Assembly: GCF_000974485.1 (NCBI RefSeq)
Contig: NZ_BBOM01000006.1
Span: 372,001-436,000 of the forward strand
DNA from: Streptomyces sp. NBRC 109706
GTDB taxonomy: Bacteria > Actinomycetota > Actinomycetes > Streptomycetales > Streptomycetaceae
Reading direction: 5' to 3'
DNA: 64,000 nt
The position numbers and the translations under genes are program-made. Shown piece by piece: positions 52,202-62,051 of this stretch (within the stretch, counting starts at the first letter, position 1; each line of letters starts with the position of its first letter). Below the pieces are notes generated by a model. That model searched no databases, had not been told where the DNA came from, and saw only the letters and a program-made list of their open reading frames with translations.

Positions 52202-53080
52202 CTATTTCGAACTCTCGACGGCATGGCCGCCGAACTGGTTGCGCAGCGCGGCGACCATCTTCATCTGCGGCGAGTCCTCCTGCCGCGAGGAGAACCGGGC
52301 GAACAGCGAAGCGGTGATCGCCGGCAGCGGCACCGCGTGGTCGATGGCGGCCTCCACCGTCCAACGGCCCTCGCCCGAATCCGCCGCATAGCCGCGCAGC
52401 GCGGTCAGATGCTCGTCGTCGTCCAGCGCCCGCACCGCGAGGTCCAGCAGCCAGGAACGGATGACCGTCCCCTCCTGCCAGGACCGGAACACCTCCCGGA
52501 CGTCCGTGACCTCCTCGGCCGCCTCCAGCAACTCCCAGCCCTCGGCGAACGCCTGCATCATCGCGTACTCGATGCCGTTGTGCACCATCTTGGCGAAGTG
52601 CCCGGCGCCCACCTTGCCGGCGTGCACCGAGCCGAACTCACCGGCCGGGCGCAGCGCGTCGAAGATCGGTTGCACCCGGGCGACATGCTCGGCGTCGCCG
52701 CCGTACATCAGCGCATAGCCGTTCTCCAGGCCCCAGACCCCGCCGGAGACCCCGCAGTCGACAAAGCCGATGCCCCGGGTCGCCAGCTCGGCCGCGTGCC
52801 TGGCGTCGTCTGTCCAGCGGGAGTTTCCGCCGTCCACCACCACATCGCCGGGGGACAGCACCTCCGCCAGCTCGTTCACCACCGACTGGGTGACCTCACC
52901 CGCCGGCACCATCAGCCACACCACCCGGGGCGCGGCCAGCGCGTCCACCATCTCCCGCAGGCTGTGCACATCGGCGGCCTCCGTGTCGGGGGCGTACCCC
53001 ACGACGGTGTGACCGGCCCGGCGGATGCGCTCGCGCATGTTGCCGCCCATCTTGCCGAGACCGACGAGACCCAGCTCCAT
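52202..53080 (-). CDS. gnd: 6-phosphogluconate dehydrogenase, decarboxylating (short NAD-type)
   Basis: Converts 6-phosphogluconate to ribulose-5-phosphate and CO2. At 292 residues it is the short, GndA-like class. N-terminal Rossmann fold GLVGLGKMGGNM, VVDGGNSRWTDD, catalytic region GVSGGVWGLENGYALMYGG, and Lys in GHFAKMVHNGIEYAMMQ. ATG start with AAGGAG upstream. Its place between dnaN and recF is typical of Streptomyces. Confidence 0.95.
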   Translation of the reverse strand: MELGLVGLGKMGGNMRERIRRAGHTVVGYAPDTEAADVHSLREMVDALAAPRVVWLMVPAGEVTQSVVNELAEVLSPGDVVVDGGNSRWTDDARHAAELATRGIGFVDCGVSGGVWGLENGYALMYGGDAEHVARVQPIFDALRPAGEFGSVHAGKVGAGHFAKMVHNGIEYAMMQAFAEGWELLEAAEEVTDVREVFRSWQEGTVIRSWLLDLAVRALDDDEHLTALRGYAADSGEGRWTVEAAIDHAVPLPAITASLFARFSSRQEDSPQMKMVAALRNQFGGHAVESSK

Positions 53081-53215
53081 CAGGAACTCCTTCGTAGCGT
53101 TGTACCTGCCGCCGAGCCTACGCCCGACCCCGCTCGCACACCTGCGGGGTCAACCGCTCAAAAGCGCAGCTCAAGCCCTACGGCCGCTACCGAGCCCCAC
53201 GCCGGGGAAGGCCGC

Positions 53216-54346
53216 TCAGCCGCTCAGCCGCACCGGCATGATCAGGTACTTGTAGGTCTCGTCCGCCTCCGCGTCCACCGCCGGGCGGCCGCTCAGCAGC
53301 GCCGGCTTGGTCGAGGTGGTGAAGGAGAGCTGGGCCACCGGGGAGTCGATCGCGCTCAGCCCCTCCAGCAGGAAGCCGGGGTTGAAGGCGATGGAGATGT
53401 CGTCGCCCTCCAGCTGGGCGTCCACCCGCTCCACAGCCTGTGCGTCGTCGCTCGACCCCGCCTCCAGGATCAGCACGCCCTGCTCGAAGTTGAGCCGGAC
53501 CGGGGTGTTCCGCTCGGCGACCAGCGCGACCCGCTTGACGGCCTCGACGAAGGGGGCCGTCTCGATCACCGCGACCGAGTTGAACTCGGTGGGGAAGAGC
53601 GTGCGGTACTTCGGCAGATCGCCCTCCAGCAGCCGCGTGGTGGTGCGCCGGCCGGCCCCCTCGAAGCCGATCAGCCCCTCGCCGGCGCCGGCTCCCGAGA
53701 GCGCCAGGGAGACCGTGTCGCCGCCGCTGAGGGACTTCGCCGTGTCCAGCAGCGTCTTGGCGGGCACCAGGGCCACCGAGGACACGTCGGCGACCTCGGG
53801 CTTCCACAGGAACTCCCGGACCGCGAACCGATAGCGGTCGGTGGAGGCGAGCGTGACCACATCGCCCTCGATCTCCACCCGCACACCCGTGAGCACCGGG
53901 AGGGTGTCGTCCCGACCGGCGGCGATGGCCACCTGGGAGACGGCGGAGGCGAACACCTCGGCCGACACCGTGCCGGTGGCCGTCGGCATCTGCGGCAGCG
54001 AGGGGTACTCCTCCACAGGCAGTGTGTGGAGCGTGAAGCGCGAGGAGCCACAGACCACGGTGACCCGCACCCCGTCCGACGAGATCTCGACCGGACGGTT
54101 GGGCAACGAGCGGCAGATGTCGGCCAGCAGGCGCCCGGAGACGAGCACCGTGCCCTCGTCCTCGACCTCCACCTCGACGGAAACCCGCGCGGACACCTCG
54201 TAGTCGAAGCCGGAGAGGCTCAACGCCCCTTCCTCGGCCTTCAGCAGCAGTCCCGCGAGAACCGGCACCGGAGGTCGGGCCGGCAGGCTGCGGGCGGCCC
54301 ACGCCACCGCCTCCGCGAGCACATCGCGTTCCACCCGGATCTTCAC
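53216..54346 (-). CDS. dnaN: DNA polymerase III sliding clamp (beta subunit)
   Basis: Ring-shaped processivity clamp. 376 residues from the GTG at 54346 (VKIRVERDVLAEAVAW), preceded by GGAGG eight bases upstream; the frame is open upstream but not family-like. The C-terminus ends YLIMPVRLSG, the usual clamp ending. First gene on the left side of oriC. Confidence 0.97.
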   Translation of the reverse strand: MKIRVERDVLAEAVAWAARSLPARPPVPVLAGLLLKAEEGALSLSGFDYEVSARVSVEVEVEDEGTVLVSGRLLADICRSLPNRPVEISSDGVRVTVVCGSSRFTLHTLPVEEYPSLPQMPTATGTVSAEVFASAVSQVAIAAGRDDTLPVLTGVRVEIEGDVVTLASTDRYRFAVREFLWKPEVADVSSVALVPAKTLLDTAKSLSGGDTVSLALSGAGAGEGLIGFEGAGRRTTTRLLEGDLPKYRTLFPTEFNSVAVIETAPFVEAVKRVALVAERNTPVRLNFEQGVLILEAGSSDDAQAVERVDAQLEGDDISIAFNPGFLLEGLSAIDSPVAQLSFTTSTKPALLSGRPAVDAEADETYKYLIMPVRLSG

Positions 54347-55251
54347 TTCAGCCGCCTCCCGCTGTTGCTGGCCGCCCGTCCCTGCCGGCTGCCTGTTGGG
54401 CCACCAGTCTGACTCACGGCACTGACAGTAGGTGCTCCGGCGAGTCAAATCGAGGCGCGCTGGGTAGATCGTCGCCGGGCCAGTTGTGCACAGCCCCCAC
54501 TTCGAATCGAGTCTCCCGGCTTATATCCGTAGTCGTAGTAGTAGGGCCTGTGGAAACGGTGGATAACTCCGAATCCCCTGGTCAGACCCCGTTTTTTGTA
54601 CACAGGCCCTGTGGGCGGAGCGGTGGATGAACCAGCCCTCCCTGTGGACAGAGCCCGGCTGTCCACAGCCCATCCCCAGGTGACCCCGAGTTACCCACAG
54701 GTTCGTCCCCAGATTTCGGAGAGTTCTCAACAGGCTACGAGGCGCTTCGCTGTGACCTGATTCACTCGTCTCGGTGAGACGGCGCGTTATGTTGCCGAAC
54801 AGTGGATAAACCTGTGGATTGCCTGTGTACAACTCCCCCTTTCCTGTGGGTATCTGGTCCTGAGCGGTGGACAACGTGATCACGGCGCTTCGGCCTGCGA
54901 TGGTTGTCCACAGGCTGTGGATCATCGGTTTCCACACATCCACAGGCACTTGACCTGCGGAGTTCGTCTCCGAGGCGCCAGCCTGTGGACACGATTCTGG
55001 ACGACACGCCAACCTCACAGGGTGTGGACAGTCACAACTCGCCCAACCTGTGGGAAACATGGTGGGCCACGTCGCTAATCGAACAGCCCCGCCGGCCCCG
55101 GCCACGGGCTGCCGGGCCGTGGCCGAGGCCGGGGGCGGGTGTTGGGCATGGCGAAGGGCGCGCGAAGGAGGCGCGAACCCGGATACGCGGGCGCCTGAGG
55201 GCATACGGGGGCGCGAGCAACCCTCCGGGAGGCCGTCGGACTGCGCGCCTG
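54347..55251. other. Chromosomal replication origin oriC
   Basis: Non-coding 905-bp gap between dnaA and dnaN with many DnaA boxes on both strands. Clear ones: TTGTCCACA 54905-54913; CTGTCCACA 54659-54667 and, reversed, 54643-54651 and 55023-55031; GTGTCCACA reversed 54984-54992; TTACCCACA 54691-54699; TTGTGCACA 54484-54492; TTGTACACA reversed 54824-54832; CAATCCACA reversed 54813-54821; TGATCCACA reversed 54917-54925; GTTTCCACA 54929-54937; GGTGGACAA 54866-54874; AGTGGATAA 54801-54809. At least 13, and near 20 with weaker matches, as expected for a Streptomyces oriC. No gene is seen in it. Confidence 0.95.
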
Positions 55252-57021
55252 TCAGCCGTTCTTGATGCGGTTGGTGAGTTCGGTGACCTGGTTGTAGATG
55301 GAGCGCCGCTCCGCCATCAGCGCCCGGATCTTGCGGTCCGCGTGCATCACGGTGGTGTGGTCACGCCCGCCGAAGTGCTGACCGATCTTGGGCAGCGACA
55401 GATCGGTCAGCTCCCGACAGAGATACATCGCGATCTGCCGGGCGGTGACCAGGATCCGACTGCGCGACGAGCCGGCCAGGTCCTCGATGGTCAGGCCGAA
55501 GTAGTCGGCCACCGCGGAGGTGATGGCGTCGGCGGTGATCTCGGGGGTGGCGTCCTCGCCGCCGGGGATCAGATCCTTCAGGACGATCTCGGTCAGGCCC
55601 AGGTCGACCGGCTGCCGGTTGAGGCTCGCGAACGCGGTGACCCGGATCAGCGCGCCCTCCAACTCCCTGATGTTGCGGGAGATCCGGGAGGCGATGAACT
55701 CCAGCACCTCGGGAGGCGCGTTCAACTGCTCCTGCACGGCCTTCTTCCGCAGGATGGCGATCCTGGTCTCCAGCTCGGGCGGCTGGACGTCGGTGATCAG
55801 ACCCCACTCGAAGCGGTTCCGCAGCCGGTCCTCCAGCGTGATCAGCTGCTTGGGCGGCCGGTCGGAGGAGAGGACGATCTGCTTGTTGGCGTTGTGCAGG
55901 GTGTTGAAGGTGTGGAAGAACTCCTCCTGCGTCGACTCCTTGCTGGCGAGGAACTGGACGTCGTCCACCAGCAGGATGTCCATGTCGCGGTACCGCTTCC
56001 GGAAGGCGTCCGCCTTGCCGTCGCGGATGGAGTTGATGAACTCGTTGGTGAACTCCTCGGAGCTCACGTAACGCACCCGGGTCCCCGGGTAGAGGCTTCG
56101 GGCGTAGTGCCCGATCGCGTGCAGCAGATGGGTCTTGCCGAGCCCCGACTCGCCATAGATGAAGAGCGGGTTGTACGCCTTGGCCGGCGCCTCGGCGACG
56201 GCCACCGCGGCGGCGTGCGCGAAGCGGTTGGACGCGCCGATCACAAAGGTGTCGAAGAGGTACTTGGGGTTCAGCCGAGCGGTCGGCTCGCCGGGCCCGG
56301 CCGCCGGCGCCGGCTGCGCGGCGAGCGGCCCCGGGGCACCGCCCGAGGCGTTGGGCTGGCCCCCCGGTTCGTAGCGCCCGTAGCGCTGGTCCGGGTAGCG
56401 CCGCTCGCCGGCGTACTGCTGTTCGGCATAGGCCTGCTCGGCGTACCGCTGGTCCTGGAAGGACGGCTCGGAGTACGTCTGCTCGCCATAGCGCCGCTCG
56501 CCGTACTGCTGTTCTCCGTAGGACGACTCATATCCCTCGGGCCGGCCGTAGGACGAGTAGTCGCCGCGCGGCTGACGCCACTGCGGGCTCTCCTGGCGCG
56601 GGATCTGGTGCCGCTCGGGGTAGGCGGGGCGGGCGTCGGGCAGCTCGGGAGCGCCGGCGCGATCACGGTAGCCGTCCTCGCCGTAACCCTCGTCCGCCGG
56701 CGGCTCGGGCCGCGCCGGCGGCTGCTCGGGGGCGGCGGGCGCGGCCTCCGGCGGCGGCGCCGTCACGGTGATCGCGAGCCGGACCGGCTGGCCGCACTCC
56801 CGGCTGAGCGCCTCGCTGATCAACGGGGCGAGGCGTCCCTCCAGCACGTTCTTGGCGTACTCGTTGGGCACGCCCAACAGGGCGGTGCCGGAGACCAGGG
56901 CCAGCGGTTGGCAGTCCTGGAGCCAGCGCTGGTCCTTGGACTCCAGCCGCTGACCGTCGGAGAGCATGGCTGTAAGAGCCCGAGGCCAGACCGCTGCGAG
57001 GTCTGCTGGTAGATCAGCCAC
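55252..57021 (-). CDS. dnaA: Chromosomal replication initiator DnaA
   Basis: Binds DnaA boxes and opens oriC. 589 residues from the GTG at 57021 ([16 protein letters not shown]), matching the known Streptomyces start. Domain I 1-90; a long disordered domain II (about 90-255) with many Tyr/Gln/Arg repeats; AAA+ domain with Walker [10 protein letters not shown] (about 290) and Walker [10 protein letters not shown]-terminal DNA-binding domain with [15 protein letters not shown]. DnaA boxes lie in its own promoter region. Confidence 0.98.
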   Translation of the reverse strand: MADLPADLAAVWPRALTAMLSDGQRLESKDQRWLQDCQPLALVSGTALLGVPNEYAKNVLEGRLAPLISEALSRECGQPVRLAITVTAPPPEAAPAAPEQPPARPEPPADEGYGEDGYRDRAGAPELPDARPAYPERHQIPRQESPQWRQPRGDYSSYGRPEGYESSYGEQQYGERRYGEQTYSEPSFQDQRYAEQAYAEQQYAGERRYPDQRYGRYEPGGQPNASGGAPGPLAAQPAPAAGPGEPTARLNPKYLFDTFVIGASNRFAHAAAVAVAEAPAKAYNPLFIYGESGLGKTHLLHAIGHYARSLYPGTRVRYVSSEEFTNEFINSIRDGKADAFRKRYRDMDILLVDDVQFLASKESTQEEFFHTFNTLHNANKQIVLSSDRPPKQLITLEDRLRNRFEWGLITDVQPPELETRIAILRKKAVQEQLNAPPEVLEFIASRISRNIRELEGALIRVTAFASLNRQPVDLGLTEIVLKDLIPGGEDATPEITADAITSAVADYFGLTIEDLAGSSRSRILVTARQIAMYLCRELTDLSLPKIGQHFGGRDHTTVMHADRKIRALMAERRSIYNQVTELTNRIKNG

Positions 57022-57405
57022 GAGGCACGCTCTCTCACTCGCAGGGGTGGCGCTGGCGTTGGCGGGCACCCGTGGGTGTGACGCCTTGGGCGATCGGGAA
57101 AGATTCCGAGTTCAGCCACGTTAGTCAGCGCGAGGCGCGCGCATCAAGTCGTTGTCCACAGCCTGTGTACAGGGGTGCGCCCTCCGAGTTTGACCTGTGG
57201 GTCGCGTCGCGCGTACCGTTGCCAGGTCGAGTTGTCGATGGCTGCTGCCGCCTGCCTCCGATGGCCCGCCTCCGATACAAGAGGTGTTGAGCGGCTGACT
57301 CGGGCGTTGCGCTGCCCTCGCGGGCGCACGGTGACAGCCAGCGACGGTCCACAAGCTGTCTCGGCCTAGTCGTGCCGGAACACCGAAGATCTCTGGAGTC
57401 CCCGA
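57022..57405. promoter_or_regulatory. Divergent dnaA/rpmH promoter region with DnaA boxes
   Basis: A 384-bp non-coding gap. A perfect TTGTCCACA at 57152-57160 and an opposed TGTGTACAG at 57164-57172 lie about 130-150 bases upstream of dnaA, consistent with autoregulation as known in Streptomyces. Another partial box (gtCCACAAG) lies near 57347. Promoter elements themselves were not resolved. Confidence 0.7.
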
Positions 57406-57543
57406 GTGAGCAAGCGCACCTTCCAGCCGAACAACCGGCGCAGGGCCAAGACCCACGGCTTCCGGCTGCGGATGCGGACCCGTGCCGGCCGTGCCATCGT
57501 CGCCAACCGCCGCGCCAAGGGCCGCGCCCGCCTGTCCGCCTGA
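57406..57543 (+). CDS. rpmH: 50S ribosomal protein L34
   Basis: A 45-residue basic protein, [20 protein letters not shown] then [20 protein letters not shown], the complete L34 signature. GTG start with GGAG seven bases upstream. Followed by rnpA after 23 bases, the universal rpmH-rnpA operon. Confidence 0.98.
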   Translation: MSKRTFQPNNRRRAKTHGFRLRMRTRAGRAIVANRRAKGRARLSA

Positions 57544-57566
57544 GTCACTGACCACAGGTCCATGCG

Positions 57567-57935
57567 GTGCTGCCCCCCGAGAACCGGCTGAGGCGGCGAG
57601 AGGACTTCGCGACCGCGATGCGCCGGGGGCGCAGGGCCGGACGCCCGCACCTCGTCGTCCATCTGCACGGTGGAACGGACCCGCACGTGGCGGAGGAGAG
57701 CGCTCCTCCGCCACGTGCGGGTTTCGTCGTAAGCAAAGCCATCGGGAATTCGGTCGTCCGGCATCGGGTGCAGCGTCGGCTACGTCACCTGATGCGTGCG
57801 CGGTTGTCGGTTTTGCCCGCCGGTAGCCTGGTGGTAGTGCGGGCCCTGCCCGGCGTGGAGAGTGCCGCGTCCGATCAGCTGGCTCGGGAGCTCGACGCCG
57901 CGCTGGAGCGGCTGCTGGGAGGGGTACGCGCATGA
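57567..57935 (+). CDS. rnpA: Ribonuclease P protein component
   Basis: Protein subunit of RNase P, which matures tRNA 5' ends. 122 residues; GTG start; conserved [19 protein letters not shown] and the RNR-type motif [20 protein letters not shown] (the first Arg of the canonical VVRNRVKRRLR is kept, Asn is replaced by His). A perfect 20-bp inverted repeat lies inside the coding region (57679-57722). The stop overlaps the yidD start (ATGA). Confidence 0.95.
   Translation: MLPPENRLRRREDFATAMRRGRRAGRPHLVVHLHGGTDPHVAEESAPPPRAGFVVSKAIGNSVVRHRVQRRLRHLMRARLSVLPAGSLVVVRALPGVESAASDQLARELDAALERLLGGVRA
57679..57722 (+). repeat. Perfect 20-bp inverted repeat inside rnpA
   Basis: Arms 57679-57698 and 57703-57722 are exact reverse complements separated by AGCG, encoding the variable [14 protein letters not shown] segment of RnpA. 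No T-run follows. Such a stem in mRNA could slow ribosomes or act as a processing or attenuation site. Confidence 0.85.
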
Positions 57936-58246
57936 AGTACCCGCTGCTGCTGCTGATCAAGCTGTATCAGTGGACGATCAGCCCGCTGCTCGGCCCAGTC
58001 TGTCGTTACTATCCGTCGTGTTCACACTACGGATACGGCGCCATCGATCGGCATGGTGCGCTCAAGGGCACGGCATTGACGGCCTGGCGCATCCTGCGCT
58101 GCAACCCCTGGTCGCCCGGTGGGGTGGATCACGTTCCCCCGCGCAAGCGCCCGGTCTGGCACCAGTCGCTCCGAGACCGACTGCGGCACCGGTCTCTCCA
58201 TCCTGCCTCGCCCGGGGGTGCCCCCAACAATGCCCAAGGAGCCTGA
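57932..58246 (+). CDS. yidD: Membrane protein insertion efficiency factor YidD
   Basis: Small membrane-associated protein helping YidC-dependent insertion. 104 residues with the signature [20 protein letters not shown] then SHYGYGAI, and [17 protein letters not shown]; the C-terminus is a variable basic tail. ATG overlaps the rnpA stop; yidC starts four bases downstream. Confidence 0.96.
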   Translation: MKYPLLLLIKLYQWTISPLLGPVCRYYPSCSHYGYGAIDRHGALKGTALTAWRILRCNPWSPGGVDHVPPRKRPVWHQSLRDRLRHRSLHPASPGGAPNNAQGA

Positions 58247-58249
58247 TCC

Positions 58250-59428
58250 GTGGACACGATCAATTCGATCCTCAGTCCTCTCTATATCGCCGTTTCGTGG
58301 ATCGTCGTCCAGTTCCACAGCCTCTACAGTCTGGTCTTCGACGAGGACAGCGGTTGGGCCTGGGGTCTGTCGATCTTCTCCCTGGTGGTGGTGATCCGGA
58401 TCGCCCTGATCCCGCTCTTTGTGAAGCAGATCAAGGCGACCCGGAACATGCAGGCGTTGCAGCCCCGGATGAAGAAGATCCAGGAGCGCTACAAGAACGA
58501 CCGGCAGCGTCAGTCCGAAGAGATGATGAAGCTGTACAAGGAGACGGGTACCAACCCCCTTGCCAGCTGTCTTCCCATCCTCGCGCAGTCGCCGTTCTTC
58601 ATCGCCCTCTTCCAGGTGCTGAACCACATCGCCAGCAACAAGAAGGTCGGTGTCCTCAACGCGGAGCAGGTCACCAGCGCCCGCGAGGCGACGATCTTCG
58701 GGGCCCCGATCGCCAGCCGCTTCATGGACGGCGCCACCAAGCTGGCCGAGTTCGGCGCGACGCAGGCCAACGTCCGCACCGTCACCATCATCATGATCGT
58801 GCTGATGTCGGCGTCGCAGTTCTACACCCAGCGCCAGCTGATGACGAAGAACGTCGACCTCACGGTCAAGACGCCGTTTATGAACCAGCAGAAGATGTTG
58901 ATGTACATCTTCCCGATCATGTTCGCCGTCTTCGGTGTCAACTTCCCGGTCGGCGTGCTGATCTACTGGCTGACCACCAACGTCTGGTCGCTGGGTCAGC
59001 AGATGTATGTGATCACCCGCAACCCCACTCCGGGCAGCCTGGCGTACCAGCAGCGGCAGGAGCGGCTTCGCAAGAAGGGCAAGCTGGAGGAGGAGGCCCC
59101 CGCCCCCGACCTCAAGAAGACCGGCGAGGCCGCCAGGGCCAGCCGTAACCAGCCCAAGCGGCAGACCAAGGCCAAGCGCCAGTCCGGCGGTCAGCAGCCC
59201 ACTTCCGCGAACCGCGAGAAGCCCGGTTCGCCGAAGCTTGAGAAGCCTGCCTCGCCGAACCTGGAGAAGCCCGGGCAGAACGGGAACGCGTCGTCGAACG
59301 GGAACGCGTCGGCCTCGGGCAAGGCTCAGTCCTCCGGCAAGGGCCAGCCGCAGAAGAAGCAGCGAGGGCAGCAGGCCAGGAAGTCCTCGTCGGGTAAGCC
59401 CAAGCCGTCCGCCAAGAGCAAGAAGTAA
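58250..59428 (+). CDS. yidC: Membrane protein insertase YidC/OxaA
   Basis: Inserts membrane proteins with or without the Sec translocon. 392 residues: an N-terminal helix, then the five-helix YidC core with the conserved Arg in [31 protein letters not shown] and [20 protein letters not shown]. The C-terminal ~110 residues are a basic Lys/Ser/Gly tail ([15 protein letters not shown]) that may bind ribosomes. GTG start. Confidence 0.96.
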   Translation: MDTINSILSPLYIAVSWIVVQFHSLYSLVFDEDSGWAWGLSIFSLVVVIRIALIPLFVKQIKATRNMQALQPRMKKIQERYKNDRQRQSEEMMKLYKETGTNPLASCLPILAQSPFFIALFQVLNHIASNKKVGVLNAEQVTSAREATIFGAPIASRFMDGATKLAEFGATQANVRTVTIIMIVLMSASQFYTQRQLMTKNVDLTVKTPFMNQQKMLMYIFPIMFAVFGVNFPVGVLIYWLTTNVWSLGQQMYVITRNPTPGSLAYQQRQERLRKKGKLEEEAPAPDLKKTGEAARASRNQPKRQTKAKRQSGGQQPTSANREKPGSPKLEKPASPNLEKPGQNGNASSNGNASASGKAQSSGKGQPQKKQRGQQARKSSSGKPKPSAKSKK

Positions 59429-59443
59429 GAAGGAGCCTCACCC

Positions 59444-59953
59444 GTGACGGACACCACCTCAACCGCCGCCCCCGAGGAGACCGACGATCTGACCCGCCTG
59501 GAGCAGGAGGGGGAGATCGCGGCCGACTACCTGGAGGGGCTTCTCGATATCGCCGATCTGGACGGCGATATCGATATGGACGTGGAGGGTGACCGGGCGG
59601 CGGTGTCGATCATCTCCGACGCTCCGTCTCGTGATCTTCAGAAGCTGGTGGGGCGCGACGGCGAGGTGCTGGAGGCGATCCAGGAGCTGACCCGGCTCGC
59701 GGTGCATCGGGAGACGGGCGAGCGCAGCCGGCTGATGCTGGACATCTCCGGGTTCCGCGCCCGCAAGCGGGAGAAGCTGACCACCCTGGGCACCGAGACC
59801 GCCCAGCAGGTGAAGGAGTCAGGCGAGCCGGTGAAGCTGCAGCCGATGACGCCCTTCGAGCGCAAGGTCGTGCACGACGCGGTGGCGGCGGCGGGCCTGC
59901 GCAGCGAATCCGAGGGTGAGGAGCCGCAGCGCCGCGTGGTCGTCCTGCCGTGA
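59444..59953 (+). CDS. khpB: Jag/KhpB family RNA-binding protein (KH and R3H domains)
   Basis: Single-stranded nucleic-acid binding protein found after yidC. 169 residues: acidic N-terminus, KH domain (DIDMDVEGDRAAVSI, VGRDGEVLEAIQELTRLAV) and R3H domain with the motif QPMTPFERKVVHDAV. GTG start with AAGGAGCC upstream. Its stop overlaps the rsmG start. Confidence 0.94.
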   Translation: MTDTTSTAAPEETDDLTRLEQEGEIAADYLEGLLDIADLDGDIDMDVEGDRAAVSIISDAPSRDLQKLVGRDGEVLEAIQELTRLAVHRETGERSRLMLDISGFRARKREKLTTLGTETAQQVKESGEPVKLQPMTPFERKVVHDAVAAAGLRSESEGEEPQRRVVVLP

Positions 59954-60681
59954 GCCAGGACACCACGCCGGTATCGGCGTTGCCCGAGCCGCCGGAGGCG
60001 GCCCACAAGGTGTTCGGCGAGCGCCTGGCGGACGCGGTGCGCTACGCGGAACTGCTCGCCGATGTGGGGGTCAGGCGAGGGCTGATCGGCCCTCGTGAGG
60101 TGCCCCGGCTCTGGGAGCGGCATCTGCTGAACTGCGCCGTCCTCTCAGAGGTGGTGCCCGAGGACGTCACCGTCTGCGATGTGGGCTCCGGCGCCGGGCT
60201 GCCGGGCATTCCCCTCGCTCTGGTGCGACCGGATCTGCGGATCACCCTGCTGGAACCGCTGTTGCGGCGCACCAACTTCCTCCAGGAGGTCGCCGAACTG
60301 CTGGGCCTGGAGCAGATGTCCATCGTCCGCGGCCGGGCGGAGGAGGTCCTTTCCACCTTCACTCCGGTGCATGTGGTCACGGCCCGTGCGGTGGCCCCGC
60401 TGGACCGGCTGGCGGGATGGGGCGTTCCCCTGCTGCGTCCCTATGGGGAGATGCTGGCCATCAAGGGTGAGACCGCGGAGCAGGAGCTCAAGGCATCCCG
60501 TGGCGCGCTGGCCAAGCTGGGCGTGGTGGGCACCTCCGTGCTCCAGGCGGGAGTCGACATCGTGGACCCGCCGTCCACGGTGGTCCGTGTGGAGGTGGGC
60601 GAGAGCCCGGGGGGCGTGCGCTTCGCCGCCAAGCGGGCCAAGGCCGCCCGCAGAGGAACGGGCCGGCGACAGCGTCGCTGA
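59950..60681 (+). CDS. rsmG: 16S rRNA (guanine527-N7)-methyltransferase RsmG
   Basis: SAM-dependent methylation of G527 (E. coli numbering) in 16S rRNA; loss gives low-level streptomycin resistance in Streptomyces. 243 residues with the SAM loop VCDVGSGAGLPGIPLALVRP (about 75-94), ITLLEPLLRRTNFLQE and VTARAVAPLDRL. GTG overlaps the jag stop (GTGA). Confidence 0.96.
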   Translation: MSQDTTPVSALPEPPEAAHKVFGERLADAVRYAELLADVGVRRGLIGPREVPRLWERHLLNCAVLSEVVPEDVTVCDVGSGAGLPGIPLALVRPDLRITLLEPLLRRTNFLQEVAELLGLEQMSIVRGRAEEVLSTFTPVHVVTARAVAPLDRLAGWGVPLLRPYGEMLAIKGETAEQELKASRGALAKLGVVGTSVLQAGVDIVDPPSTVVRVEVGESPGGVRFAAKRAKAARRGTGRRQRR

Positions 60682-60707
60682 GACCGTTTCGGTACCCCTG
60701 AATATCG

Positions 60708-60732
60708 GAGCCCGCCCCCTTGGGGCGGGCTC
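60708..60732 (+). terminator. Terminator after rsmG
   Basis: Perfect 11-bp stem GAGCCCGCCCC / GGGGCGGGCTC with a 3-nt loop, ending the rpmH-to-rsmG gene string. Confidence 0.85.
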
Positions 60733-60817
60733 TGTTCGTCCGAAGCGACGTTAAACGGACCCAATATCTCCGAGGCGGAGTGTCCTGCCCTCTGCTGAGG
60801 GTTGCCGTGGGCATCGT

Positions 60818-60831
60818 GTTTCACGTGAAAC
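60818..60831. other. parS centromere site upstream of parA
   Basis: Exact 14-bp GTTTCACGTGAAAC palindrome, the ParB-binding consensus. It lies in the 359-bp rsmG-parA gap, which otherwise holds the terminator and the parA promoter. Confidence 0.95.
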
Positions 60832-61040
60832 GCCGCTCGCTGCTCCAGGGAATCATCAGCCGCGGGCGCGCGACCGCCGAGCCGCGCGCCCGTCGTCCTC
60901 GATCTTCACCCCAAAGTGGGTCGCCGGTATCCACAGAGGGCCCGTCATCCACAGGTAGCTGGTCCTCGCTGGTTCATGACCCCAAGAACATGGCAGTCTT
61001 TGACTCCAAAGAGGCTGTGCGTGTCGAGGAGAGTGAACCA

Positions 61041-62051
61041 TTGCGGTCCGACGCCAACACTGCTGGGCCGACGGCCGATCCGGTCCCGGGGCCCCGCTCC
61101 CAATCGGCTGACGGTCCCGGCGGTGCCGTTGACATGGGGACCAGTGCGCCGCCACCGGCCGAGGGCGCCCCGGTAGCCCGGGCGGCGCAGCAGGCCATCG
61201 CCGCCATGCACCGCACCAGCGGCGCTCTTCCCAGGCCGGCCCAAACGCGCATCATGGTCGTTGCCAACCAGAAGGGCGGTGTCGGGAAGACCACCACCAC
61301 GGTCAATCTCGCCGCCTCGCTGGCGCTCCATGGGGCACGGGTGCTGGTCATCGATCTCGATCCCCAGGGCAACGCGTCGACGGCGCTGGGGATCGATCAC
61401 CACGCCGAAGTTCCCTCGATCTACGACGTGTTGGTGGAGAGCAAGCCGCTGTCCGATGTGGTCCAACCCGTCAGGGATGTGGAGGGGCTGTTCTGCGCTC
61501 CCGCGACCATCGACCTCGCGGGCGCCGAGATCGAGTTGGTGTCCCTGGTCGCCAGGGAGAGCCGGCTGCAACGAGCCATCAGCGCCTATGAGCAGCCGCT
61601 GGACTATGTGCTGATCGACTGCCCCCCTTCGCTGGGACTGCTCACGGTCAACGCCCTGGTGGCCGGCGCCGAGGTGGTCATTCCGATCCAGTGTGAGTAC
61701 TACGCGCTGGAGGGCCTGGGACAGCTGCTGCGCAATGTCGAGTTGGTGCGCGGCCATCTGAACCCCGGGCTCCATGTCTCCACCATCTTGCTGACGATGT
61801 ACGACGGGCGTACTCGCCTCGCCTCGCAGGTGGCCGAGGAGGTGCGGACGCACTTCGGGAGCGAGGTGCTCCGCACCAATATCCCGCGGTCCGTTCGGAT
61901 CTCGGAGGCGCCCAGCTATGGACAGACCGTCCTCACCTATGACCCGGGCTCCAGTGGTTCGCTGTCCTACCTGGAGGCAGCCCGGGAGATCGCGCTTCGC
62001 GGCGCGATCCCGCAGCAGGAACAGCACAACCCGGTGGAGGGGCCTCAGTGA
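61041..62051 (+). CDS. parA: Chromosome partitioning ATPase ParA
   Basis: Walker-type ATPase that organises ParB-oriC complexes during sporulation septation. Deviant Walker [17 protein letters not shown], Walker A' [10 protein letters not shown], Walker [15 protein letters not shown]. The start is uncertain: the frame is open back past the parS site. The TTG at 61041 has GAGGAG nine bases upstream and gives [10 protein letters not shown], like the S. coelicolor N-terminus; an ATG at 60990 would add 17 residues but has no clear ribosome-binding site. The stop overlaps parB. Confidence 0.92.
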   Translation: MRSDANTAGPTADPVPGPRSQSADGPGGAVDMGTSAPPPAEGAPVARAAQQAIAAMHRTSGALPRPAQTRIMVVANQKGGVGKTTTTVNLAASLALHGARVLVIDLDPQGNASTALGIDHHAEVPSIYDVLVESKPLSDVVQPVRDVEGLFCAPATIDLAGAEIELVSLVARESRLQRAISAYEQPLDYVLIDCPPSLGLLTVNALVAGAEVVIPIQCEYYALEGLGQLLRNVELVRGHLNPGLHVSTILLTMYDGRTRLASQVAEEVRTHFGSEVLRTNIPRSVRISEAPSYGQTVLTYDPGSSGSLSYLEAAREIALRGAIPQQEQHNPVEGPQ

